From Streptomyces lycii (GTDB taxonomy: Bacteria > Actinomycetota > Actinomycetes > Streptomycetales > Streptomycetaceae), in assembly GCF_009735685.1 (NCBI RefSeq), contig NZ_WHPN01000406.1:5795-52864 (forward strand): DNA of 47,070 nt, read 5' to 3'. The notes beneath the pieces are model-generated. The model was not told the origin of the DNA. It searched no databases and worked only from the letters and a program-made list of their open reading frames with translations. The position numbers and the translations under genes were made by a program. Every line of letters starts with the position of its first letter. Position 1 is the first letter of the stretch. This document shows positions 39,229 to 47,070 of this stretch, one piece after another.

Positions 39229-40575
39229 TCACTCCCGTGTCCCGTCGCCCGGGGTGCGCCGTGTTTCACGTGAAACACCGCCGCGCCGCTCCCCCTCCCC
39301 GTGGTGCGGCCTGCCCATGGCGACAGCCACCGCCGCGTACACCAGAGCCACCACACCGACGAGCGCAGCGGACCGGCCGTCGGGCGGGAGTATCAGTGCC
39401 GCGAAGCCCGCTGCCGCGACGAAGGCGATGTTGAAGAGCATGTCGTAGAGCGAGAACACCCGCCCGCGATAGGCGTCGTCGACCGTGGACTGCACCACCG
39501 TGTCCGTGGCGATCTTCGCGCCCTGGGTGGCGGCGCCCAGGACGAACGCGGCGGCCAGGACGGGCCCCGGGGCGAAGGTCAGCCCGAGGGCCGGTTCCAG
39601 TACGGCGGCGGCCGCGGCACAGGCCACGATCCAGCCGCGCGGCCCCAGCCGGCCCGCCGCCCAGGGGGTGAGCACGGCGGCAGCGAAGAAGCCCGCCCCG
39701 GAGAGCGTCACCGCGAGCCCGAGCAGAGCCATCCCGTCGGATGTCGAAGCGTCTTCCGGGCCGGCGCCGGGACCGCTCCAGGCATAGCGGCAGAGCATCA
39801 GCACCATGACGGTCAGCGCCCCGTAGCAGAACCGCATCAGGCCCATCGCGGCCAGCGCGCGGGACGCGGGGCGGCGTTCCGCCAGATGGGCCAGTCCGGC
39901 CGCCAGCCCCCGTGCCGTACCGGAGACGGCTGCCCGGAGCCCCGGCCGCTGCCGGCCCGGTTCGGGGCCCAGGAGTTCCCGTGCGAGCCGCAGAGCCGCC
40001 AGGGCGGCGCTCAGATACAGGGCGGCGCCCAGCAGGACGACGGCGGCGTCCGACGATCCGCCGGCCAGCCGCACCATGAAGGCCAGCCCGCCGCCCGCCG
40101 TCGCCGCGAGCGTTCCCGCCGTGGGGGAAAGGGAGTTGGCGGTCACCAGCCGCTCCTCGTCCACCACCCGGGGCAGCACGGCCGACAGGCAGGCGAGGAC
40201 GAAGCGGTTGACGGCCGTCACCGACAGCGCCGAGGCGTAGAAGAGCCAGTCGGGCAGCCCCGCGACGATCAGCAGGGCGGTGAGTCCGGCGAGCACGGCG
40301 CGCAGCAGGTTGCCGTACAGCAGGATCTGCCGGCGGCTCCAGCGGTCCAGGAACACGCCCGCGAACGGGCCGATCAGCGAGTACGGCAGCAGCAGCACGG
40401 CCATGGCCGAGGCGATGGCCGCCGGTGACGCCTGGCGTTCGGGGGAGAAGACGACGTAGGCGGCGAGCGCCACCTGGTAGACGCCGTCGGCGGACTGGGA
40501 CAGCAGCCGCACGGCCAGCAGCCGGCGGAAGTCGCGCAGCCGCAGCAGTACGAGCAGATCACGCGCAACGGCCAT
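39229..40575 (-). CDS. MFS transporter
   Basis: 448 residues from the ATG at 40575, preceded by GAGGC. About 12 hydrophobic segments, starting after RDFRRLLAVRLLSQSADGVYQVAL. MFS motif A-like FAGVFLDRWSRRQILLYGNLLRA and a DDAYRGRVFSLYDMLFN loop in the second half are seen, as in exporters of the ENTS/enterobactin-exporter-like group. The substrate is unknown. Its C-terminal tail is charged and its last codons overlap a parS, read as VSRET. Confidence 0.9.
   Translation of the reverse strand: MAVARDLLVLLRLRDFRRLLAVRLLSQSADGVYQVALAAYVVFSPERQASPAAIASAMAVLLLPYSLIGPFAGVFLDRWSRRQILLYGNLLRAVLAGLTALLIVAGLPDWLFYASALSVTAVNRFVLACLSAVLPRVVDEERLVTANSLSPTAGTLAATAGGGLAFMVRLAGGSSDAAVVLLGAALYLSAALAALRLARELLGPEPGRQRPGLRAAVSGTARGLAAGLAHLAERRPASRALAAMGLMRFCYGALTVMVLMLCRYAWSGPGAGPEDASTSDGMALLGLAVTLSGAGFFAAAVLTPWAAGRLGPRGWIVACAAAAAVLEPALGLTFAPGPVLAAAFVLGAATQGAKIATDTVVQSTVDDAYRGRVFSLYDMLFNIAFVAAAGFAALILPPDGRSAALVGVVALVYAAVAVAMGRPHHGEGERRGGVSRETRRTPGDGTRE
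39263..39276. other. parS: parS site at the MFS 3' end
   Basis: A perfect GTTTCACGTGAAAC inside the last 16 codons of the MFS gene. Confidence 0.93.
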
Positions 40576-40639
40576 GGGGCACAGCCTCACACAGCGGCGG
40601 CCCCGCACAACCAGGGGCCGCCCACGGAGGGACGAACGC

Positions 40640-40671
40640 ACGGACCCCGGGCGGTGTCGCCCGGGGTCCGT
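40640..40671 (-). terminator. hairpin terminator after ino1
   Basis: A perfect 14-bp stem (ACGGACCCCGGGCG / CGCCCGGGGTCCGT) with loop GTGT, 25 nt after the ino1 stop on the minus strand. It separates the padR-ino1 operon from the MFS gene. Confidence 0.85.
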
Positions 40672-40695
40672 GCTGGGAAGCGGTTCAGCGCGGGG

Positions 40696-41778
40696 TCAGC
40701 GCTCGACCTCGCCCCGGATGAACTTCTCGACGTTCTCGTGTGCCTCGTCGTCGAAGTACTGCACCGGCGGGGACTTCATGAAGTACGAGGACGCGGAGAG
40801 GACGGGGCCGCCGATGCCCCGGTCCTTGGCGATCTTCGCGGCGCGGAGCGCGTCGATGATGACACCGGCGGAGTTCGGGGAGTCCCACACCTCGAGCTTG
40901 TACTCCAGGTTCAGCGGGACGTCACCGAACGCGCGGCCCTCCAGGCGCACATAGGCCCACTTGCGGTCGTCCAGCCAGGCGACGTAGTCCGACGGGCCGA
41001 TGTGGACGTTGTTCTCGCCCATGTCGCGGTCGCGGATCTGGGAGGTGACGGCCTGCGTCTTGGAGATCTTCTTGGACTCCAGGCGCTCGCGCTCGAGCAT
41101 GTTCTTGAAGTCCATGTTGCCGCCGACGTTCAGCTGCATCGTGCGGTCCAGGATGACGCCCCGGTCCTCGAACAGCTTGGCCATCACCCGGTGCGTGATG
41201 GTCGCGCCGACCTGCGACTTGATGTCGTCACCGACGATCGGGACACCGGCCTCGGTGAACTTGTCCGCCCACTCCTTGGTGCCCGCGATGAACACCGGGA
41301 GGGCGTTGACGAAGGCGACCTTCGCGTCGATGGCGCACTGGGCGTAGAACTTCGCGGCGTCCTCGGAGCCCACCGGCAGGTAGCAGACGAGCACGTCGGC
41401 GCGGGTGTCCTTGAGCACCTGCACGACGTCGACCGGGGCCTCGTCGGACTCCTCGATGGTCTGCTGGTAGTACTTCCCCAGCCCGTCCATGGTGTGCCCG
41501 CGCTGCACCGGCACCCCGGTGGACGGGACGTCGCAGATCTTGATGGTGTTGTTCTCACTGGCGCCGATGGCGTCGGAGAGATCGAGGCCGACCTTCTTGG
41601 CGTCGACGTCGAAAGCGGCCACGAACTCGACGTCACGCACGTGGTAGTCGCCGAACTGCACATGCATCAGACCCGGGACACGGCTGTCCGGGTCGGCGTC
41701 CTTGTAGTACTCGACGCCCTGCACCAGCGAGGCGGCGCAGTTGCCCACGCCGACGATGGCTACGCGAACCGAACCCAT
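40696..41778 (-). CDS. ino1: inositol-3-phosphate synthase
   Basis: 360 residues from the ATG at 41778, after AAGGGGAG. It begins [22 protein letters not shown] (Rossmann fold, NAD binding). Conserved family segments are [69 protein letters not shown] and [10 protein letters not shown]. It cyclises glucose 6-phosphate to 1L-myo-inositol 1-phosphate for phosphatidylinositol and mycothiol. It follows a PadR regulator by 50 nt and is likely co-transcribed. Length matches the actinobacterial form. Confidence 0.96.
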   Translation of the reverse strand: MGSVRVAIVGVGNCAASLVQGVEYYKDADPDSRVPGLMHVQFGDYHVRDVEFVAAFDVDAKKVGLDLSDAIGASENNTIKICDVPSTGVPVQRGHTMDGLGKYYQQTIEESDEAPVDVVQVLKDTRADVLVCYLPVGSEDAAKFYAQCAIDAKVAFVNALPVFIAGTKEWADKFTEAGVPIVGDDIKSQVGATITHRVMAKLFEDRGVILDRTMQLNVGGNMDFKNMLERERLESKKISKTQAVTSQIRDRDMGENNVHIGPSDYVAWLDDRKWAYVRLEGRAFGDVPLNLEYKLEVWDSPNSAGVIIDALRAAKIAKDRGIGGPVLSASSYFMKSPPVQYFDDEAHENVEKFIRGEVER

Positions 41779-41828
41779 TCCGGTTGCTCCCCTTGTGTTC
41801 TCGACGAAGCCCAGCTGACTGCGGGGCC

Positions 41829-42494
41829 TCACTTGGTGGTGTCGTCGGACGGATCCGGCCGGGAGCTACCCCGGTCCCGGGGCAGGCCGCCCGTGCTTTC
41901 CGATGGATCGTGGGACCGCCGTGAGGCGCCCCGCCCCCCGGCCCGCTCGCTCTCGATGAGCTCGTTCAGCCAGCGGACCTCGCGCTCAACGGACTCCATC
42001 CCGTGCCGCTGGAGCTCGAGTGTGTAGTCGTCCAGCCGCTCCCGGGTGCGGGCCAGCGAGGCACGCATCTTGGCGAGACGCTCCTCCAGCCTGCTGCGGC
42101 GCCCTTCGAGCACCCGCATCCGAACCTCGCGCGAGGTCTGTCCGAAGAAGGCGAAGCGGACTCCGAAGTGCTCGTCCTCCCAGGCGTCCGGCCCGGTCTG
42201 CGCGAGCAGCTCCTCGAAGTGCTCCTTTCCCTCGGCGGTCAGCCGGTAGACGATCTTCGCCCGGCGGCCGGCGAGGGTGGCGGCGAGCGCGTCCTCCGGT
42301 GCGCTGCCCGGCTCCTCGATCAACCATCCCTGCCCGACCAGCGTCTTGAGGCAGGGGTAGAGGCTGCCGTAGCTGAAGGCGCGGAACACGCCCAGCGAGG
42401 TGTTGAGCCGCTTCCGCAGCTCATAGCCGTGCATGGGGGATTCGCGGAGAAGCCCGAGGACGGCGAACTCGAGGACGCCGGAGCGTCTGCTCAT
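41829..42494 (-). CDS. PadR family transcriptional regulator
   Basis: 221 residues from the ATG at 42494, after AGGGGAGG. Winged helix ([54 protein letters not shown]) and a C-terminal coiled-coil dimerisation region ([37 protein letters not shown], about 125-165). The Ser/Asp-rich end is disordered. A PadR-type palindrome sits upstream, so autorepression is expected, and through the operon it may control ino1. Ligand unknown. Confidence 0.93.
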   Translation of the reverse strand: MSRRSGVLEFAVLGLLRESPMHGYELRKRLNTSLGVFRAFSYGSLYPCLKTLVGQGWLIEEPGSAPEDALAATLAGRRAKIVYRLTAEGKEHFEELLAQTGPDAWEDEHFGVRFAFFGQTSREVRMRVLEGRRSRLEERLAKMRASLARTRERLDDYTLELQRHGMESVEREVRWLNELIESERAGGRGASRRSHDPSESTGGLPRDRGSSRPDPSDDTTK

Positions 42495-42867
42495 CCTTCG
42501 CCTCCCCTGTTTCCTGTGCGTCTCGCCGGTCCCGTATCCGCTCGATGTATCGAAGCGATACATCCAGACGATAGAACGGCCACCGGTCCGCGACAAGGGC
42601 CCCACCCGTGAACGGCGTCACATCACTGTTTCGGCACAGGCGAGTTGGGATGTTTATGGGTAATGTCCGCACGCGGCGGGTTTTGTTCGTGCGTAGTCTG
42701 TGCGCCATGCAGACCACCGGGAACCATGAGGCGCGTCCGAGCGTCCTTGTCCCCGGTGCAGTGCGGGCCGACGCCGACAAGGACGGCCGTTGGGCCGCAC
42801 GTCGGGGGGACCGGAAGACATCTGTCGCATTCAGGGCGGCAGCGCCTGCCCGAGGAGTAGCTGTTCC
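42495..42867. promoter_or_regulatory. padR / PBP divergent region (373 bp)
   Basis: It holds the PadR operator (42544-42564) near padR and the leader of the PBP gene on the right. A possible 54-codon frame (42707-42871, MQTTGNHEARPSVLV...) overlaps the PBP start by 4 nt but has no clear ribosome site or family features; I do not call it. The PBP promoter could not be fixed. Confidence 0.6.
42544..42564. promoter_or_regulatory. PadR operator
   Basis: A perfect palindrome GATGTATCG-AAG-CGATACATC, i.e. ATGTAT-N7-ATACAT, matching the PadR-family consensus ATGT-N8-11-ACAT. It lies 50 bp upstream of the padR start. Confidence 0.85.
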
Positions 42868-45492
42868 ATGAGCGAGCACCGTCGCAAGCCACCGCAGTCC
42901 GCCGCCGGTGGTGGACGCGCCGCGGCCCGACGCGCGGCCCAGTCGTCAGGACGCCGTGCCGCCCCGAAGCGCGAGGCCACCGGGTCCGCCATGGGGGCGG
43001 AGAACGAGGAGCGTCCCTACGGAGGCCGCGCCGAGGCCCGCCGTGCCGCGCAGCGCGGCAGCCGCAGGAAGAGCGCGGGCGCGGGAGCCGCCGCCGGGGC
43101 CACCGCGGTCGGCGGACGCGCCGCGGCCCGCCGGGGCGCGGGCCCCGAGAAGAAGCGCCTGATCGACTACCCGCGCGCGGGACGCACCGGGGCGCGGCGC
43201 TGGGTCCCGTCCTGGAAGCAGGTCACCGCCGCCTTCATCGGCTTCTTCGGGCTGATGGTGGGCGCGGCGGGCGTCGCACTGGCCCTCGTCGAGGTCCCGG
43301 ACGTCAACAAGACCGCCGAGGTCGAGAAGAACGTCTACTACTGGGCCGACGGCAGCCAGATGGTGGTCGCGGGCGCCGGTGAGGTCAACCGGCAGATCGT
43401 GAAGTACGAGAGCATCCCCAAGGAGATGCGGAACGCGGTCATCGCCGCGGAGAACGCCTCCTTCGAGGACGACCCCGGGGTCGACCCGATGGGCATCGCC
43501 CGCGCCGTGTTCAACATGGCGACGGGCGGCTCCACGCAGAGCGGTTCGACGATCACCCAGCAGTACGTGAAGAACGCGATGCTCACCCAGGAGCAGACGC
43601 TGAGCCGGAAGGTGAAGGAGCTGTTCATCTCCATCCGGGTGGGCGCCACCGTGGAGAAGGAAGAGATCCTCGCCGGCTATCTGAACACCGCCTACTACGG
43701 CCGCGGCGCGTACGGCATCCAGGCGGCCTCCCGGGCGTACTACAACAAGGACTGCGAGGACCTCACCGCCAGCGAGAGCGCCTTCCTCTCCTCCGTGCTG
43801 AACGGCCCGAACCTCTACGACCCGGCCGGCGGCGAGGGCGCGGCGGCCACCCGCCAGGCGAACCTCGAACGGGCCAAGGCGCGCTGGGCCTGGACGCTCA
43901 AGCGCGAGGTCGAGACCAAGCGGATGACGGCCGCCGAGCGCGCCAAGTGGCTCGACGACGGCTTCCCGATGCCGCAGAAGCCGAAGCCGGCCACCAGCAA
44001 GGCGGGGCAGATCGGCTACCTCACCTCCCTCGCCGACAACTTCATCGTCGCGAACGGCGAGATCTCCCGGACCGAGCTGGACCGCGGCGGCTACGAGATC
44101 CACACCACCTTCGACAAGAAGAAGATGGGCCAGCTCGAGAAGGCCGTGAAGAAGGTCAGCAAGGAGAACATCAAGCCGGGCGAGCGGGAGGAGGACAAGT
44201 ACGTCCAGTTCGGCGGCGCCTCCGTCGAACCCGACACCGGCAAGATCGTCGCCATCTACGGCGGCAAGGACGCGACCGAGCACTACACCAACAACGCCGA
44301 CTACACCGGCGTCCAGGTCGGCTCGACCTTCAAGCCGTTCGTGCTCACCGCCGCCATGACACACGGCGTCCGTGACCCGGAGGGCCCGCCGGAACAGGGC
44401 CCCGACCAGCGGACCATCGTCTCCCCCAAGAGCAAGTACAACGGTGACAACAAGGTGAAGCTGCTCGACTACGACGGCTCCACCTGGCTCGACAAGGAGA
44501 ACAAGGAATGGCACCAGACCAACGACGGTGACGAGAGCTACGGCGACGTCACCCTGCGCACGGCGATGCAGCACTCCATCAACACTCCCTTCATCCAGCT
44601 CGGCGTGGACGTCGGCACGGACAAGGTGAAGGAAGAGGCGATCAACGCCGGGCTGACCGAGGAGCAGCTCGCCTCGACCGTGCCGTCGTTCTCCCTCGGC
44701 ACCTCGGCGCCCAGCGCCATCCGCCTCGCCGGGGCGTACGGCACCTTCGCGGCCGAGGGCGAGCAGACCGACCCGTGGTCGGTGAAGTCCGTCGAGCGGA
44801 AGGGCGAAGAAGTCTTCCGCTACGAGCCGGAGACCGGCCAGGGCATCGAGGAGAAGGTCGCCAACAACGTCACCGACGTGCTCCAGAACGTCGTGGACAA
44901 GGGCACCGGCACCCGGGCACAGCTCGCGGGTGACCGTCCCGCGGCGGGCAAGACCGGTACCACGGACGGCAACAAGTCCGCCTGGTTCGCCGGCTACACC
45001 CCGCAGCTCTCCACCGCGATCGGGATGTTCCGGGTCAACGACAAGGCCGAGAACCAGAAGTTCCTGGAGATGTACGGCACGGGTGGCCAGCAGAGCATCC
45101 ACGGCGCGTCGTTCCCGGCGGAGATCTGGAAGGACTACATGGACCAGGCCCTCAAGGGCAAGGAGGTCATGCAGTTCCCGAAGCCCGAGCCGATCGGCAA
45201 GGAGGTCTACGGCGACGGCGCCAGCCCGACCCCGACCCCGAGCGAGACCCCGTCGCCCACGGAGACGGAGAGCGACGGCCCGTCGGAGACCCCGAGCAAC
45301 ACCCCGTCGACACCCGGCCCCACGCAGTCCGAGACGTGCAACATCTGGGACCCGCGCTGCCGGGACGAGGACGACGCGGGCGGCGGCGACGGCGGACCGG
45401 GCGGTGACGGAAGCAGCACACCGTCGCAGACAACCCCCGGTCCCGGCGGTGACGGAGGCGGCTGGCTCGGCGGCCAGGACGGCCAGGAGTAG
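42868..45492 (+). CDS. class A penicillin-binding protein (transglycosylase/transpeptidase)
   Basis: 874 residues from the ATG at 42868, after GAGGAG. The cytoplasmic arm (1 to about 117) is basic and has three GRAxARR repeats. One transmembrane helix (about 118-142). The GT51 glycosyltransferase has catalytic E195 in AENASFED and GSTITQQYVKN. The transpeptidase has SxxK as STFK in QVGSTFKPF, SxN as SIN in QHSINTPF and KTG as GKTGTT. A C-terminal Thr/Pro/Ser/Gly tail (about 770-874) is low complexity and includes a CNIWDPRC segment with two cysteines. It polymerises and crosslinks peptidoglycan and is a beta-lactam target. Regulator unknown. Confidence 0.95.
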   Translation: MSEHRRKPPQSAAGGGRAAARRAAQSSGRRAAPKREATGSAMGAENEERPYGGRAEARRAAQRGSRRKSAGAGAAAGATAVGGRAAARRGAGPEKKRLIDYPRAGRTGARRWVPSWKQVTAAFIGFFGLMVGAAGVALALVEVPDVNKTAEVEKNVYYWADGSQMVVAGAGEVNRQIVKYESIPKEMRNAVIAAENASFEDDPGVDPMGIARAVFNMATGGSTQSGSTITQQYVKNAMLTQEQTLSRKVKELFISIRVGATVEKEEILAGYLNTAYYGRGAYGIQAASRAYYNKDCEDLTASESAFLSSVLNGPNLYDPAGGEGAAATRQANLERAKARWAWTLKREVETKRMTAAERAKWLDDGFPMPQKPKPATSKAGQIGYLTSLADNFIVANGEISRTELDRGGYEIHTTFDKKKMGQLEKAVKKVSKENIKPGEREEDKYVQFGGASVEPDTGKIVAIYGGKDATEHYTNNADYTGVQVGSTFKPFVLTAAMTHGVRDPEGPPEQGPDQRTIVSPKSKYNGDNKVKLLDYDGSTWLDKENKEWHQTNDGDESYGDVTLRTAMQHSINTPFIQLGVDVGTDKVKEEAINAGLTEEQLASTVPSFSLGTSAPSAIRLAGAYGTFAAEGEQTDPWSVKSVERKGEEVFRYEPETGQGIEEKVANNVTDVLQNVVDKGTGTRAQLAGDRPAAGKTGTTDGNKSAWFAGYTPQLSTAIGMFRVNDKAENQKFLEMYGTGGQQSIHGASFPAEIWKDYMDQALKGKEVMQFPKPEPIGKEVYGDGASPTPTPSETPSPTETESDGPSETPSNTPSTPGPTQSETCNIWDPRCRDEDDAGGGDGGPGGDGSSTPSQTTPGPGGDGGGWLGGQDGQE

Positions 45493-45510
45493 CCGCACAC
45501 CGAGCACGAC

Positions 45511-45552
45511 ACGAGCGCCCCCCGCCCGGACGAACGGGCGGGGGGCGCTCGT
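45511..45552 (+). terminator. hairpin terminator after the PBP gene
   Basis: A perfect 18-bp stem (ACGAGCGCCCCCCGCCCG / CGGGCGGGGGGCGCTCGT) with loop GACGAA, 18 nt after the PBP stop. Confidence 0.88.
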
Positions 45553-45580
45553 CGTCGGTCCCGTACGGCAGGATGTGCCC

Positions 45581-47056
45581 ATGAGGAGCGTGCGCGAGGA
45601 CCGAACCGTACGGCCCACCGAGCAGGACCCGGTGGCCGCCGCCGGCAGCGAGCTCATCGGCGGACCGGCGGGGCGCCGGGCGCGGCCGGGCGGCGGCTGG
45701 TGGACCCCGGTGCGCGTCGTCGTGCTCGTCGCCCTCGGCATGTTCGCGCTGGGCATGGTGCAGAAGCTGCCCTGCTATGACGGCGCCTGGTTCCAGGGGG
45801 CCAGCAGCCAGTACACGCACGCCTGCTATTCCGACATCCCGCACCTGTACAACGCGCGCGGTTTCGCCGCCGATCTCGTCCCGTACTTCGACCGGCTGCC
45901 GGGCGACATGGAGTACCTCGAATACCCGGTCCTGACCGGGCTGTTCATGGAGGTCGCCTCCTGGATCACCCCGTACGGCGGCGGCAGCGCCGCCCAGCAG
46001 TACTACTGGCTGGCCAACGCCGGGATGCTGATGGTCTGCGCCGCCGTCATCGCCGTCTGTGTCGCGCGCACGCACCGGCACCGGCCCTGGGACGCCCTGC
46101 TGCTCGCCCTCGCGCCGGCCTTCGCGCTCACCGCGACGATCAACTGGGACCTGTTGGCGGTGGCCCTCACGGCCGCCGCCGTGCTGATGTGGTCGCGGAG
46201 CCGCCCGCTCGCCGCCGGGGTGCTCATCGGCCTGGCCACGGCGGCCAAGCTCTATCCGGTGCTGCTGCTCGGGCCGCTCTTCCTGCTCTGCCTGCGCGCC
46301 GGACGGCTGCGCGCGTTCGGCACGGCCCTGGGCGGCGCCGCGGCCGCCTGGTTCCTGGTGAACATGCCGGTGATGGCGCTGGCGCCGGAGGGGTGGAAGA
46401 AGTTCTACACCTTCAGCCAGGAGCGCCCCGTCGACTTCGGCTCCATCTGGCTGGTCATCTCCCAGCGCACCGGCGACCCCCTGGAGGGCGCCAACGCCTG
46501 GGCCACGGCGCTCACGCTGCTCTGCTTCGCCGGGATCGCCCTGCTGACGCTCTACGCGCCGCGCCGCCCGCGCCTCGCCCAGCTGGCGTTCCTGGTGGTC
46601 GCGGTGTTCATCCTGCTCAACAAGGTCTATTCACCGCAGTACGTGCTCTGGCTGGTGCCGCTCGCCGCGCTCGCCCGGCCGCGCTGGCGGGACTTCCTCG
46701 TCTGGCAGGCCTGCGAGGTGCTGTACTTCCTCGGCATCTGGATGTATCTCGCCTACACCTCCAGCGGCGACGACCAGAAGGGCCTGCCGGCGGAGGGCTA
46801 CCAGTTGGTGATCCTCGTCCATCTGCTCGGCACGCTGTATCTCTGTGCCGTCGTCGTCCGCGACATCCTCTTCCCGGAGCGCGACCCGGTGCGCCGTGAC
46901 GGCTCCGACGACCCCTCGGGCGGTGTCCTGGACGGCGCCCCGGACTCCCTGGCGCTGGGGCGGCACGCCCGCGCCCGCGCGCCGCTCTACAGCGAGGTGG
47001 CGGCCTCCTCCGGGGCGGCCCGGGTCCGCTGGGGCAGCGGCCTGCCGCAGGGCTAG
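45581..47056 (+). CDS. GT87-like polyprenol-phosphate-dependent mannosyltransferase, membrane
   Basis: 491 residues from the ATG at 45581 with GGCAGGA upstream. A first transmembrane helix (about 43-62) is followed by an extracytoplasmic stretch with conserved YSDIPHLYNARGFAADLVPYFDR...MEYLEYPVLTGLF, the hallmark GT-C acidic motif region of the DUF2029/GT87 family. About ten more helices follow, including TINWDLLAVALTAAAV and LLNKVYSPQYVLWLVPL. GT87 enzymes use polyprenyl-phospho-mannose for envelope glycans in actinobacteria. The C-terminal tail is cytoplasmic and Arg-rich. Family call is good; the glycan acceptor is not known. Confidence 0.88.
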   Translation: MRSVREDRTVRPTEQDPVAAAGSELIGGPAGRRARPGGGWWTPVRVVVLVALGMFALGMVQKLPCYDGAWFQGASSQYTHACYSDIPHLYNARGFAADLVPYFDRLPGDMEYLEYPVLTGLFMEVASWITPYGGGSAAQQYYWLANAGMLMVCAAVIAVCVARTHRHRPWDALLLALAPAFALTATINWDLLAVALTAAAVLMWSRSRPLAAGVLIGLATAAKLYPVLLLGPLFLLCLRAGRLRAFGTALGGAAAAWFLVNMPVMALAPEGWKKFYTFSQERPVDFGSIWLVISQRTGDPLEGANAWATALTLLCFAGIALLTLYAPRRPRLAQLAFLVVAVFILLNKVYSPQYVLWLVPLAALARPRWRDFLVWQACEVLYFLGIWMYLAYTSSGDDQKGLPAEGYQLVILVHLLGTLYLCAVVVRDILFPERDPVRRDGSDDPSGGVLDGAPDSLALGRHARARAPLYSEVAASSGAARVRWGSGLPQG

Positions 47057-47070
47057 CCGGAGCCCGGAGG

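Noticed and set aside
42707..42871. 54-codon frame upstream of the PBP gene
   Set aside because: No recognisable protein, no clear ribosome site, and the frame is GC-bias typical; kept only as a remark.

Overview
This is the chromosomal replication-origin region of a high-GC actinobacterium, almost certainly Streptomyces or a close relative. The evidence is the gene order (DUF3566-gyrA-gyrB-dciA-recF-gnd-dnaN-oriC-dnaA-rpmH-rnpA-yidD-yidC-jag-rsmG-parA-parB-trxA-trxB-sigM-murJ-pcnA), frequent GTG starts, a DnaA with a very long domain II, an oriC made of many degenerate DnaA boxes, and Streptomyces-type parS sites (GTTTCACGTGAAAC). I see no phage, transposon, CRISPR array or biosynthetic cluster.

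Layout. 1-6.5 kb: tRNA-Ala(TGC); a small HTH regulator and a membrane-anchored Ser/Thr kinase (+), facing two translationally coupled secreted/anchored proteins (-), one a VWA protein and both sharing a repeated module; a 44-residue DLW-39 protein; tRNA-Ile(GAT). 6.5-16.4 kb (-): dnaN-gnd-recF-dciA-gyrB-gyrA-DUF3566, the replication, repair and topology genes. 16.4-17.6 kb: oriC, with its DnaA boxes in the dnaN-proximal part and a box-free, repeat-rich spacer next to the dnaA end. 17.6-19.7 kb: dnaA (-), with a promoter overlooked by two DnaA boxes. 19.9-26.8 kb (+): rpmH-rnpA-yidD-yidC-jag-rsmG, then parA-parB and a GNAT acetyltransferase. 26.9-37.2 kb (-): trxB-trxA under a sigma-R type promoter, an ECF sigma/anti-sigma pair, a membrane pseudokinase, the lipid II flippase MurJ and a large secreted DUF6049-like protein. 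37.3-38.8 kb: pcnA (+). 39.2-42.5 kb (-): MFS transporter and a padR-ino1 operon with a clear PadR operator. 42.9-47.1 kb (+): class A penicillin-binding protein and a GT87-like polyprenol-dependent mannosyltransferase.

How it fits together. The window joins replication initiation (dnaA, oriC, dnaN, dciA, gyrase) to segregation (parAB with nine parS or near-parS sites spread from 4.7 to 39.3 kb) and to envelope growth (MurJ, pseudokinase, PBP, YidC/YidD). The least explained parts are the kinase/VWA cluster at the left, the parS pair around a low-complexity spacer at 38.96-39.28 kb, consensus DnaA boxes in the parA leader, the phased repeats in the oriC spacer, and the split of MurJ and its pseudokinase into two genes. 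Nothing here is clearly a new system; the findings are leads inside a conserved core region.
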